Source: Lachnospiraceae bacterium (GTDB taxonomy: Bacteria > Bacillota > Clostridia > Lachnospirales > Lachnospiraceae). Taken from it: a DNA stretch of 64,000 nt. The notes below the pieces were generated by a model, which was not told where the DNA came from, searched no databases, and was given only the letters and a program-made list of their open reading frames with translations. The position numbers and the translations under genes are program-made. Each line of letters begins with the position of its first letter. The first letter of the stretch is position 1. The stretch spans positions 124,001-188,000 of the forward strand of contig JAFZOS010000101.1 of NCBI GenBank assembly GCA_017550535.1, written 5' to 3'. Positions 8,896 to 17,558 of this stretch are shown one piece after another.

Positions 8896-10988
8896 TGCCC
8901 GGTTGATTCTTCTCCTGTATTTTCAGCTGCTTCCTTTATTTCTTCTTCAGATTCCGGTACTTCGTCTGTTTCCTGCTCTGTTTCCGTTTCTTCCGGCTTA
9001 GGTACTTTCGTTTCCGCTTCCTCGGTTACTGATCCTTCGGCTGCTGCTTCCTCCGCCTTAGATCCTTCTTCCCCGGATCCTTCTGCGTCCTGCTTTACTT
9101 CGTCCGTCTCATCAGTGTCTTCTTCCTCGGGGATTCCCTTGTAACGGTTGAATATCTTCATGAATTCCTTGCCGGTGATGCTTTCCTTGTCAAGGAGGTA
9201 AGCTGCAAGCTCATCCATAAGCTCGCGGTTCTCGTTAAGCATTTCCTTGGCCTTTTCGTAGGATTCGGAAATGATGCGCATTACCTCGGTATCAACATCG
9301 GCCGCCGTCTTGTCGGAGCACTCGAGCACCTTGCCGCCGTTTAAGTAACGGTCCTCGACCCTTTCAAGCTGAATGAGTCCGAACTTGTCGGACATTCCGT
9401 ACTGGGTCACCATATCCCTTGCGATGCCGGTTGCCTGTTCTATATCGTTGGCCGCGCCGGTTGTCACCGAATTAAATACCAGTTCCTCGGCTGCGCGTCC
9501 CGCAAGCGCAGTGATTATTCGCTCCTGAAGCTCAACCTTGGAGCGTAAGTGCTTCTCCTCATCGGGTACATACCAGGCATATCCCAAAGCCCCCATGGTA
9601 CGCGGGACTATCGTTATCTTCTGGATCGGATCGGTGTTTTTCTGGAGCGCGCTCGCAAGCGCATGTCCGATCTCGTGGAAGGACACTATCTTCTTCTCCT
9701 CGGCGCTCATCACACGGTCCTTCTTCTCCTTACCCATCATTACGACCTCGATGGCTTCAAGGAGATCCTTCTGGTTTACGGCTTCCCTTCCCTGTTTAAC
9801 CGCATTTATCGCTGCCTCGTTTACCATGTTGGCAAGGTCCGAACCCACGGCGCCCGCCGTTGCGAGTCCGATCTCCTGCATATCTACGGTTTCGTCAAGC
9901 AGCACGTCCTTGCTGTGTACCTTAAGGGTGTCCACACGTCCCTTAAGATCGGGCTTGTCAACAATGATACGCCTGTCGAAACGTCCCGGGCGAAGCAGGG
10001 CCTTATCAAGTATCTCGGGCCTGTTGGTCGCCGCAAGGATGAGAACACCCTTGCTGGTATCGAAACCGTCCATCTCGGCAAGCAGCTGGTTAAGAGTCTG
10101 CTCGCGTTCATCATTGCCGCCGCCGTACCTTGAATCACGGCTTTTACCTATCGCATCGATCTCATCTATGAAAATGATGCACGGTGCATTCTTGGTCGCT
10201 TCCTTAAACAGATCCCTTACCCTTGAAGCGCCGACACCGACATACATCTCAACAAAATCCGAACCTGCCAGTGAGAAGAACGGAACATGGGCTTCACCGG
10301 CGACCGCCTTTGCAAGCAGTGTCTTACCTGTTCCGGGAGGTCCCACGAGCAATGCTCCCTTTGGAAGCTTGGCACCGATCTTTACGTACTTGCCCGGATT
10401 ATGCAGGAAATCAACCACCTCCTGCAGGGATTCCTTGGCTTCGTCCTGACCCGCAACATCCCTGAACGTGATGCCGGTCTCCTTTTGAACATAAACCTTG
10501 GCATTGCTCCTGCCGACTCCCATCACACCGCCGCCGCGTCCCATACGCCGCATAAGGAAGCTTAACAGGATCCACACCGCAACAAGCGGAAGTATATAAG
10601 TCAGGATGATCGCGATGATGTAATCGGCCGACGACGTTTCCTTCTGCTCAAACTTAACGCCTGCCTTAAGCAGCCTGTCGGTAAGTCCTTCATCTTCAAC
10701 CCTTGTCGTAATGAACGTATTCCTGATGCGCTTGTCTTCCTGGCCCTTTGGCGTTATCTCGATCTCATCGGAATCGATCACAACTTTCTCGACTTCGCCG
10801 TTTTCTACTTTTTGCACAAATTCATCGTAGCTTATCTTCTTATTGGTCCCCGCATTAATTGCGTTATGCATATATGAGATCATAAGAAGAGTCACAAGCG
10901 TCGCAATAGCAAGCACAAGCAGTGTCTGCCTGTTCCTTGGCTGCTTGCCTCCTCCGTTGTTTCCCTGATTGTTATCGTTTTCTCCCAT
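8892..10988 (-). CDS. ftsH: ATP-dependent zinc metalloprotease FtsH
   Basis: 698 residues, somewhat longer than usual. Two membrane helices (about 21-41 and 126-150) flank the short extracytoplasmic domain. The AAA domain has Walker A GPPGTGKT (about 214), Walker B IIFIDEID and the second region of homology RPGRFDRR. The protease site is HEIGH (about residue 437) with AANDIEQAT downstream. The last 80 or so residues are a very acidic Glu/Thr/Ala-rich tail, which explains the extra length. It overlaps the anchored sugar-sensor gene by ATGA, an unusual partner for ftsH. Membrane quality-control protease. Confidence 0.97.
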   Translation of the reverse strand: MGENDNNQGNNGGGKQPRNRQTLLVLAIATLVTLLMISYMHNAINAGTNKKISYDEFVQKVENGEVEKVVIDSDEIEITPKGQEDKRIRNTFITTRVEDEGLTDRLLKAGVKFEQKETSSADYIIAIILTYILPLVAVWILLSFLMRRMGRGGGVMGVGRSNAKVYVQKETGITFRDVAGQDEAKESLQEVVDFLHNPGKYVKIGAKLPKGALLVGPPGTGKTLLAKAVAGEAHVPFFSLAGSDFVEMYVGVGASRVRDLFKEATKNAPCIIFIDEIDAIGKSRDSRYGGGNDEREQTLNQLLAEMDGFDTSKGVLILAATNRPEILDKALLRPGRFDRRIIVDKPDLKGRVDTLKVHSKDVLLDETVDMQEIGLATAGAVGSDLANMVNEAAINAVKQGREAVNQKDLLEAIEVVMMGKEKKDRVMSAEEKKIVSFHEIGHALASALQKNTDPIQKITIVPRTMGALGYAWYVPDEEKHLRSKVELQERIITALAGRAAEELVFNSVTTGAANDIEQATGIARDMVTQYGMSDKFGLIQLERVEDRYLNGGKVLECSDKTAADVDTEVMRIISESYEKAKEMLNENRELMDELAAYLLDKESITGKEFMKIFNRYKGIPEEEDTDETDEVKQDAEGSGEEGSKAEEAAAEGSVTEEAETKVPKPEETETEQETDEVPESEEEIKEAAENTGEESTGQ

Positions 10989-11082
10989 TTTTATCTCCGA
11001 TTTCCTTAAATTCCTTTATTTATCCCTTAAATCACATCTATGATTATAAAATCTCAGCAACGATAAATCAACGTAAAAATAA

Positions 11083-11112
11083 ATGGCATAATGGCAGGAA
11101 ATACCTTATAAT
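11083..11112 (+). promoter_or_regulatory. Candidate promoter for MBOAT gene
   Basis: Perfect -10 TATAAT (11107-11112) with a moderate -35 ATGGCA (11083-11088) at 18-base spacing, 61 bases before the ATG at 11174. The gap between ftsH and this gene (10989-11173) must hold divergent promoters; I could not place the ftsH promoter confidently. Confidence 0.5.
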
Positions 11113-11173
11113 TGATTTGTCCGCAGGTCTTAATGCGGTCATTGGCAGTAAGGGGATAACTGAGGGTCGTAGT

Positions 11174-12646
11174 ATGGTTTTTAATTCTTATATATTTGTT
11201 TTTGTATTTCTTCCCGCCGTTGTGATCATATATCATCTGATCAATAAAACGGGGCATTATATGCCGGGCAGGATTTTCCTGCTCGCCGCTTCCCTGTTCT
11301 TCTACTACTGCGGGGACGCCTCATCCGTACTTATCCTTATTGCAAGCATTCTTATAAATTACGGTATACATTTACTCCTTACGGGTAAGGACCGCGGCAT
11401 TATAACAAGGCGCATTATCCTTGTTACCGGACTTATCATTAACATCGGGGGGCTTATCGTATTTAAATACTTAGGATTCTTTACAGGTATCGTAAACCTG
11501 CTCTCGGGCAGGGCTTTCACGGTGTGGGAGCTTATGCTGCCGATGGGGATAAGCTATTACACCTTTTCACAGATCATGGTATTGTCGGACAGCTATAAGG
11601 ATCCGGGAACAAGGTATGACTTTATCGATTACGCCCTTTTTGTTACGTTCTTCCCGAAGATCCTTATGGGCCCCATAGCCACAGCAAAGGAAATGATCCC
11701 CCAGTTTAACGATACTCTTCGTAAAAAAGCGGATCCCGAAAAGATCGCAGGCGGCATGGTCATATTTGCGGTCGGCCTTTCAAAAAAGGTCCTGCTTGCG
11801 GATAACCTCGCGCCATACGTTTCCTGGGGCTATTCAAATATCGATAAGCTCGGGAGCACAAATGCACTGCTTGTGATGCTTTCATATACACTGCAGATAT
11901 ATTTTGATTTCAGCGGCTTCTGCGATATGGCTTCCGCGATATGCTTAATGCTTAACATATCCCTGCCCGATAATTTCCTGTCACCATACAGGGCATGCTC
12001 GGTTGCGGAATTCTGGAAGCGGTGGCATATAACGCTTACGGGATTCTTCACAAAATATGTGTATATCCCGCTCGGAGGAAACCGTAAGGGAAAGGTACGT
12101 ACCTATGTCAATATGTTCATCATCTTCCTGTTAAGCGGACTGTGGCACGGTGCCGCGTTTACCTTCATCGTATGGGGCCTTATCCACGGAGTGGGCATAG
12201 CGGTATGCCGCATGTTAAGGGATGCAAAGCACAAACTTCCGAAGCCGGCCGCCCATATCGGGACCTTTGTTTTCGTTAATATCGCATGGGTTTTCTTCAG
12301 GGCTTCGTCGCTTACCGAGGCTTCCAGGTTCCTCGGGCAGCTTTTCTCGTTTAAGTTCATCCCCGTAAACATAGAAATTATCGCAGCGGCAACACCGGAT
12401 GAATTCCAGTTCCTCCAATGGTTTTTGCTTAACGTAAGCCATAAGCCGCCGTACGTAAACGGACTTTTGATAGTCATAGGCTTCCTTGTCCTGTGCACCG
12501 TTATCTCAATATACTGCAAAAATGCATCCGAACGGCTTGCGACTCTTAAGCTTAATACCCGCGCTGTTTTAACCACCGTTGTCCTTATGGTACTGTCGAT
12601 ACTGTCCCTTTCGGGAGTGACGGAATACATTTATACAAACTTCTAA
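11174..12646 (+). CDS. MBOAT family O-acyltransferase (AlgI/DltB/PatA-like)
   Basis: 490 residues from the ATG at 11174 (MVFNSYIFVFVFLPAVVIIY), preceded by GAGGG about 6 bases upstream; in-frame starts further upstream add a non-family leader. Many membrane helices. The diagnostic MBOAT catalytic His is in LSGLWHGAAFTF, and SVAEFWKRWHITLT is also conserved in AlgI-like proteins. These proteins pass acyl groups, usually acetyl, across the membrane for O-acylation of cell-surface polymers. The following gene encodes an SGNH-like extracytoplasmic protein, the usual partner. The polymer modified is unknown. Confidence 0.92.
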   Translation: MVFNSYIFVFVFLPAVVIIYHLINKTGHYMPGRIFLLAASLFFYYCGDASSVLILIASILINYGIHLLLTGKDRGIITRRIILVTGLIINIGGLIVFKYLGFFTGIVNLLSGRAFTVWELMLPMGISYYTFSQIMVLSDSYKDPGTRYDFIDYALFVTFFPKILMGPIATAKEMIPQFNDTLRKKADPEKIAGGMVIFAVGLSKKVLLADNLAPYVSWGYSNIDKLGSTNALLVMLSYTLQIYFDFSGFCDMASAICLMLNISLPDNFLSPYRACSVAEFWKRWHITLTGFFTKYVYIPLGGNRKGKVRTYVNMFIIFLLSGLWHGAAFTFIVWGLIHGVGIAVCRMLRDAKHKLPKPAAHIGTFVFVNIAWVFFRASSLTEASRFLGQLFSFKFIPVNIEIIAAATPDEFQFLQWFLLNVSHKPPYVNGLLIVIGFLVLCTVISIYCKNASERLATLKLNTRAVLTTVVLMVLSILSLSGVTEYIYTNF

Positions 12647-12648
12647 AG

Positions 12649-12693
12649 GCTTCCCCTTGAGTGGAAGCTGTCACCAAAGGTGACTGATGAGGT
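12649..12693 (+). repeat. Double-hairpin palindromic element between MBOAT gene and its partner
   Basis: Two adjacent stem-loops: GCTTCC...GGAAGC (12649-12668) and GTCACC-AAA-GGTGAC (12670-12684), followed by TGATGAGGTG. It begins 3 bases after the MBOAT stop, and its 3' end provides the GAGGTG ribosome site for the TTG start at 12699. I recall closely similar elements scattered in gut Clostridia, so it is probably a mobile or dispersed repeat. A genome search would confirm. Confidence 0.75.
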
Positions 12694-12698
12694 GTTAA

Positions 12699-13745
12699 TT
12701 GAGCACAACCGTATTTATCAAAAAAACCATACTATCCACCCTCCTTACTCTCATCGCGATCGCCCTTATCGTCATCGCGGTCGATCCCTTCACGCGCTAT
12801 CATGCCCCGTGGTTTGGGCTGACAACCGTCGAGACGGATGAGCGCTGCGCTGCGATAGGCATAGCCCGAAACCTTGACTACGATACCGCACTTGTGGGCT
12901 CGTCGATGAGTGAAAATTTCAACTATAAATGGTTTGAAGACGGGGTTTTCGGGACAAGGTGCGTAAAGATCCCCTTACAGGGCGCACATTACTGTGATTA
13001 TGAACCGGTCATAAAGGAGGTGCTTGACCATAAGGGAACAAAGAACGTCGTGTTCAGCCTTGACAATTACCTTCTTACCGATGATTTTTACGCAAATACC
13101 TGCTCGATAGAGGATTATTATATTAAAAGACCGGGATTAAGCGATGTGCACTATCTTTTCAATAAGTCGGTGTTCTTTGATTACCTGCCCAAGTTCATCG
13201 CGACCAATATACACGAACACTTCAACAACGAAAATGCCTATGTATGGAGCGATGATTATGAGTACTCAAAATATGCGGCAAGGCTGGCCTATATGTCATC
13301 AAGGGTACTTGTAAAACAGGACGAGAAGATATTCAGCGAGTATTTTGAAAATGCCGATGCCGCGATCGATCCTTTGACCGGGCTCATAAAAGCTCATCCC
13401 GATGTGACCTTCCACATATACATCCCACCCTACAGCATACTGTTCTGGGATGATACGGTACTTCGGGGCAATGCAACTGCGATCATATGCGTTCAGGAAC
13501 GGGAATTTCGAAAGCTCCTTGAATGCGATAACGTACGTCTTTATTATTTCCAGGATGATACGGACATAGTAACCGACCTGTCAAATTACAGGGACTATTC
13601 GCATTACAAACAGGATATAAACTACTATATGTACGAAGCGATGAGGGATAAGACCCATGAGATGACCCTGGAAAACTATTTTGATAAGCTGCTTAAAATG
13701 TATGATTTCATAAATGCATACGATTACGAACAATGTTTCCACTAA
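12699..13745 (+). CDS. SGNH-like extracytoplasmic partner of MBOAT acyltransferase
   Basis: 348 residues from a TTG start, chosen because GAGGTG lies about 6 bases upstream. One N-terminal membrane helix (TILSTLLTLIAIALIVIAVD, about 10-30) anchors a large extracytoplasmic domain. The motif ALVGSSMSENF gives a candidate nucleophile Ser in a GSS context, and RDYSHYKQD near residue 300 gives a candidate Asp-x-x-His pair, as in DltD/AlgJ/PatB-like SGNH proteins. Likely completes acyl transfer to a surface polymer with the MBOAT protein. The exact family was not identified. Its stop codon touches a large palindrome. Confidence 0.75.
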   Translation: MSTTVFIKKTILSTLLTLIAIALIVIAVDPFTRYHAPWFGLTTVETDERCAAIGIARNLDYDTALVGSSMSENFNYKWFEDGVFGTRCVKIPLQGAHYCDYEPVIKEVLDHKGTKNVVFSLDNYLLTDDFYANTCSIEDYYIKRPGLSDVHYLFNKSVFFDYLPKFIATNIHEHFNNENAYVWSDDYEYSKYAARLAYMSSRVLVKQDEKIFSEYFENADAAIDPLTGLIKAHPDVTFHIYIPPYSILFWDDTVLRGNATAIICVQEREFRKLLECDNVRLYYFQDDTDIVTDLSNYRDYSHYKQDINYYMYEAMRDKTHEMTLENYFDKLLKMYDFINAYDYEQCFH

Positions 13746-13822
13746 ATTCGGACACGGGGACGGTTCTTCCGTCTGGTTTTCCGGAAAAAACCAGACGGAA
13801 GAACCGTCCCCGTGTCTGAATT
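13745..13822. repeat. Large palindrome, copy 1 (GGGGACGG family), between converging genes
   Basis: Arms 13745-13780 and 13787-13822 are 36 bp with one mismatch and a 6-base loop. Each arm contains GACACGGGGACGGTTCTTCC and ends in TCTGGTTTT. The element fills the whole gap between two converging genes and overlaps the last base of one stop and the first two bases of the other. A near-identical copy lies at 62296-62379. It probably also acts as a bidirectional terminator. Confidence 0.9.
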
Positions 13823-14735
13823 ACCACAAATTTACCGGATACTCGCCCTTCTCCTTCAGCTTCCTTATCGACTCCTCAACAAACGGTTTGTCCTCTTTAT
13901 AGGTAACGCCGAACCAGCGGTCCGATGAGCGAAGGACCTTGACCTTCGCACGGCCTGCCTTTAACAGCTCATCGACAACACCGGGAAGATAATGCTCCGC
14001 CTTAAGCGGGTTACCCGGAACCGTTTCCTTAAAGAATCGCTCAAAGCTTAAGTTTATCTCATCAATGAAACCCTTTGAAAATCCCCAGAGGTTCATGGAT
14101 ACGATACTTTCAGGAGATATATCGGTATAGTGCTCTCCGTCTTCCGTAAATGCCGCGCCGCCATTTCTCTTTTCGATGTGGGTGCGCTCCACTATATCCT
14201 TAAGATATCCGTTATCATCCGTGCTGCAGATACCTCGCGAAACATACCCGTTTTCGGTTAAAGTATTTTCAAGCTTATAACCGACCATCGCGTATTCGCC
14301 CTCCGACCCCGGATTAAGGCCGCTTAAGAAATCACATATTAGCTTAAACGCTTCCCGACCGTAAAAATCATCCGCGTTGATAACGGCAAACGGCCCGTCT
14401 ATAATACCCCTGCAGCTTAACACCGCATGCGCCGTACCCCAGGGCTTAACACGACCTTCGGGAACACAGGATCCTTTCGGAATATCCGTTAATTCCTGAA
14501 ATACATATTCAACCTCTATGCGGTCCTTTACCCTGTCACCGATGAGGGTTTTAAAATCATGTTCATTTTCCTTCTTTATGATGAAGACGACCTTTTTAAA
14601 GCCTGCCCTTATCGCATCATATATCGAAAAATCGATTATCTTGTTTCCCTGTTCATCCACGGGATCTATCTGTTTAAGTCCGCCGTAACGGGAACCCATC
14701 CCGGCCGCCATGATGACCAAAGTGGTTTTGCTCAT
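13821..14735 (-). CDS. Sugar-phosphate nucleotidyltransferase family protein
   Basis: 304 residues with the NTP-transferase N-terminal signature LVIMAAGMGSRYGGLKQIDP (GxGxR and catalytic Lys) and AVINADDFYG, where Asp residues bind metal. About the right size for this stand-alone Firmicutes family of nucleotidyltransferases. The exact sugar phosphate is unknown. The start codon overlaps the stop of the DUF1846 gene by ATGA with GGAGGG 5 bases upstream, so the two are co-translated. Cytoplasmic, likely nucleotide-sugar supply for surface polymers. Confidence 0.82.
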   Translation of the reverse strand: MSKTTLVIMAAGMGSRYGGLKQIDPVDEQGNKIIDFSIYDAIRAGFKKVVFIIKKENEHDFKTLIGDRVKDRIEVEYVFQELTDIPKGSCVPEGRVKPWGTAHAVLSCRGIIDGPFAVINADDFYGREAFKLICDFLSGLNPGSEGEYAMVGYKLENTLTENGYVSRGICSTDDNGYLKDIVERTHIEKRNGGAAFTEDGEHYTDISPESIVSMNLWGFSKGFIDEINLSFERFFKETVPGNPLKAEHYLPGVVDELLKAGRAKVKVLRSSDRWFGVTYKEDKPFVEESIRKLKEKGEYPVNLW

Positions 14736-16198
14736 TTTACCCTCCTTATCGGTTCGCTCGTAAGATCAACTCCCAACCTCTTGAAAGTTTTTATATCAAC
14801 CGATGAGAGCATGACGGAAGTATGCACCTGACAGCCCTTAAGCATGTGCAGCTGTTCCATAGCCGCCCTGGCATTTTTATCGTTTACGGCCGACATCGCA
14901 AGGGCTATGAGCACTTCATCCGTATGAAGCCTCGGATTTGTACCGCCGAGGTACTCGGTCTTTAATGTCTGTATGGGCTCGATGGCCTCCCTTGAAATAA
15001 CATGAATTGCATGATCTATGCCCGCAAGTTCCTTAAGTGCATTAAGAAGCAGTGCCGCGGAAGCTCCGAGCAGATCCGAAGTCTTTGATGTTATGATACG
15101 GCCGTCCGGTAACTCGATGGCCGCACACGGAACGCCGAGTGATTCTGCCCTTTTATTGGCAGCAACGGTAACCTTACGGTCATCCGTCGTAATGTTTGCC
15201 TGCTTCATTATAAGCTCGATCTTTAAGACCTCGCTCTCCTGCGCCTTTTCGTTTACCACGGCATTTATCGTGGTGTAATAACGCCTTATTATCTCCATAA
15301 GGGATGCCTCGCGGCACACCTCATCATCAACGATACAGTTTCCGGCCATGTTTACGCCCATGTCCGTTGGCGACTTGTACGGATTGTTACCGTAAATTCC
15401 CTCAAAAATGGCGTTTAGTACCGGGAATATCTCGATATCCCTGTTGTAATTGACTGTCGTTTCTCCGTATGCCTCAAGGTGGAACGGATCGATCATGTTC
15501 ACATCGTTTAAGTCGGCTGTTGCCGCTTCATATGCAAGGTTTACCGGATGCTTAAGCGGTATGTTCCAGATGGGGAAGGTCTCGTACTTGGCGTATCCAG
15601 CCTTTATGCCCCTTTTATTTTCATGATAAAGCTGGGATAAGCAGGTTGCCATCTTGCCGCTGCCTGGACCCGGTGCGGTAACGACCACGAGCGGCCTTGA
15701 AGTTTCGATATACTCATTGCGTCCGAAACCCTCATCGCTTGCGATCACGGGAACGTTTGAAGGATAGCCCTCGATCCGGTAATGACGGTATACCCTGTAA
15801 CCCTTCTTCTCCATACGTGATTTGAAAGCCTCGGCGGCGCCCTGTCCGGTAAACTGCGTGAGCACGACACTTCCCACATACAGTCCGCGGCTTTCAAATT
15901 CCCTTATAAGCCTTATAACATCTTCATCATAAGTTATGCCAAGGTCGCCCCTGACCTTATTCTTCTCGATATCCCCGGAATTAATGACCACGACTATCTC
16001 AACCCTGTCGGACAGCTTCATGAGCATGCGCAGCTTACTGTCGGGCTCAAACCCCGGCAGCACACGCGACGCATGGTAATCGTCAAACAGCTTGCCTCCG
16101 AACTCAAGATACAGCTTGTCACCGAACTTACCTATCCTTTCCATGATATGCTCGGACTGCATCTTTAAATACTTTTCGTTGTCAAATCCTATCTTCAT
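14732..16198 (-). CDS. DUF1846 (UPF0371) family protein
   Basis: 488 residues matching the DUF1846 family from the first residues (MKIGFDNEKYLKMQSEHIME) through the long conserved core, including TAPGPGSGKMATCLSQLYHE, which resembles a nucleotide-binding loop. Structures of family members exist, but as far as I know no reaction has been established. No signal peptide or membrane helix, so cytoplasmic. It lies in a minus-strand run after desulfoferrodoxin and overlaps the nucleotidyltransferase by 4 bases, hinting at a shared role in nucleotide or sugar metabolism. This is inference only. Confidence 0.88.
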   Translation of the reverse strand: MKIGFDNEKYLKMQSEHIMERIGKFGDKLYLEFGGKLFDDYHASRVLPGFEPDSKLRMLMKLSDRVEIVVVINSGDIEKNKVRGDLGITYDEDVIRLIREFESRGLYVGSVVLTQFTGQGAAEAFKSRMEKKGYRVYRHYRIEGYPSNVPVIASDEGFGRNEYIETSRPLVVVTAPGPGSGKMATCLSQLYHENKRGIKAGYAKYETFPIWNIPLKHPVNLAYEAATADLNDVNMIDPFHLEAYGETTVNYNRDIEIFPVLNAIFEGIYGNNPYKSPTDMGVNMAGNCIVDDEVCREASLMEIIRRYYTTINAVVNEKAQESEVLKIELIMKQANITTDDRKVTVAANKRAESLGVPCAAIELPDGRIITSKTSDLLGASAALLLNALKELAGIDHAIHVISREAIEPIQTLKTEYLGGTNPRLHTDEVLIALAMSAVNDKNARAAMEQLHMLKGCQVHTSVMLSSVDIKTFKRLGVDLTSEPIRRVK

Positions 16199-16233
16199 CC
16201 TGCCTCTCCTTGCAAAAAACCGCGTTCCGTTAC

Positions 16234-16608
16234 TTACAGCTCCTTAACCCAAAGTCCATGCAGATTGCAGTATTCATATACCGCAACTGCCTTCTCACCA
16301 TCGGTCAGTATGAATTCCGCAACCGGTTTTTCATCGGGTGAGAGCTTTTTAATATAGCTTCCTTTTGACGTTTCTATTGCGATAAACTGTATGAAATGAG
16401 CTTCGACCATGGGATGCTCAACTTCACCGATCTGTACCTTTACTACCGATCCGTCTACCGTAACATACGGGATGTGCTTCTCATATGCTCCCTCTACCGC
16501 TCCCGGTATAAGCTCCTCCATCTTCTCGCCGCAGCATACGACGGGAACCCCCGAATCGTTGATCTTTGTGATAATGTTTCCGCAATGATTGCATTTGTAA
16601 AACTTCAT
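16234..16608 (-). CDS. Desulfoferrodoxin / superoxide reductase
   Basis: 124 residues from the ATG at 16606-16608, chosen because GGAGG lies 8 bases upstream and the protein then begins MKFYKCNHCG, as the family does. The N-terminal desulforedoxin-type Fe site uses C6, C9, C25 and C26. The catalytic neelaredoxin-type Fe site uses His in EKHIPYV and EHPMVEAHF plus the CNLH motif (Cys and His) near the C-terminus. All ligands appear present, so it should be a two-iron superoxide reductase protecting an anaerobe against oxygen. Cytoplasmic. Confidence 0.95.
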   Translation of the reverse strand: MKFYKCNHCGNIITKINDSGVPVVCCGEKMEELIPGAVEGAYEKHIPYVTVDGSVVKVQIGEVEHPMVEAHFIQFIAIETSKGSYIKKLSPDEKPVAEFILTDGEKAVAVYEYCNLHGLWVKEL

Positions 16609-16658
16609 AAGCTCATCCTCCGTTCTTTGATCGTTTGTTAGAATCATTATATTTGCAC

Positions 16659-17558
16659 TCAGTCCTCTGAGCTCAGTATCTCTATCATCTCACGTATCAT
16701 CTCTTCGTCTTTTAAACGGAACAGGAATTCAACACGCCTTGATGCCTCCATGTCGACATTACCCTCTTCGTCATAGACGGGATTGCTGTATGAACGCCCG
16801 GTGGCCGATATCACCGAACGCAGGTCTTCAAGCTGATCCTTTGTAAGAACATTGCTGTTATCGCCAAGACAGTACTCGGCGACCGACAGCGCCCTCTTCT
16901 GGGAAAGCTCCATATTGAACAGATAATTTCCCTCGGTGTCGGTATGCCCTTCTATCAGTATCTCGGAAATATAGTCCCTGTATTTCGGGCTCAACAGTAC
17001 ATCCACGTAACGCGGAAGGAATTCCGAAAGAAAATCCTTTCCCGATGCGGTAAGGGTCGCCTTGTTGTAATCAAACAGGATATTTGCATCAAAGGTTATC
17101 GCACCCGTCTTTTCATCGACCGCGACGTGCAGGTCGGAGTTGCCAAATTCGTTCCTGAGTTCCTCAATAAGCTCCGTCCTTACTCCGATGATATTGTCAA
17201 GCTTCTGCTGCTGTTCGCTCATAAGGGCTTCGAGCTTGTTAAGGAGCTCGTGCTGTTCACGCAGAGTCTTTTCCTGGATCGCTATCTTCTCACCCTGTTC
17301 TGCGAGCGCTTCCTCCTGGGCATTTAACATCTTCGCCTGTTCGTCGAGCCTTGACTTCTGCTCGGCGACGACAGCCCTTTCATCCTCAAGCTCATCGGAG
17401 CGGATCATAAGCTCGTTTTCCTTTGCGTCAAACTGCATCTTTGCATGCAGCATGGTAAAGGAAATGATGAGAACAAAGGTGAGCAGGAGGCCCGCCATCA
17501 TATCCGAATAGGACAGCCAGTATGTGGTTTCCTCATCCATATGCCTTAATCGTTTCAT
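16659..17558 (-). CDS. MotB/OmpA-type protein, ZorB-like
   Basis: 299 residues. One membrane helix near the N-terminus (about 17-37, SDMMAGLLLTFVLIISF) carries Asp19, the expected proton-binding residue of MotB-type subunits. A strongly charged coiled coil (about 40-130) follows, then an OmpA-like peptidoglycan-binding domain with ILIEGHTDTEGNYLFNMELS and SQKRALSVAEYCL. It overlaps the upstream MotA-like gene by 4 bases. It differs from flagellar MotB by the long coil. The nearest described arrangement is ZorB of Zorya systems, but no ZorC, ZorD or ZorE lies nearby. Forms a proton-driven stator with its partner, by inference. Confidence 0.82.
   Translation of the reverse strand: MKRLRHMDEETTYWLSYSDMMAGLLLTFVLIISFTMLHAKMQFDAKENELMIRSDELEDERAVVAEQKSRLDEQAKMLNAQEEALAEQGEKIAIQEKTLREQHELLNKLEALMSEQQQKLDNIIGVRTELIEELRNEFGNSDLHVAVDEKTGAITFDANILFDYNKATLTASGKDFLSEFLPRYVDVLLSPKYRDYISEILIEGHTDTEGNYLFNMELSQKRALSVAEYCLGDNSNVLTKDQLEDLRSVISATGRSYSNPVYDEEGNVDMEASRRVEFLFRLKDEEMIREMIEILSSED

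Noticed and set aside
9538..10449. Long plus-strand open frame (about 300 codons) opposite ftsH
   Set aside because: It is fully antisense to highly conserved ftsH, Ser/Arg-rich as expected of a shadow frame, and has no ribosome site or family match.
13745..13822. CRISPR-like or inverted repeat array
   Set aside because: Single palindromes at distant places, no regular spacer arrangement and no cas genes anywhere in the window.
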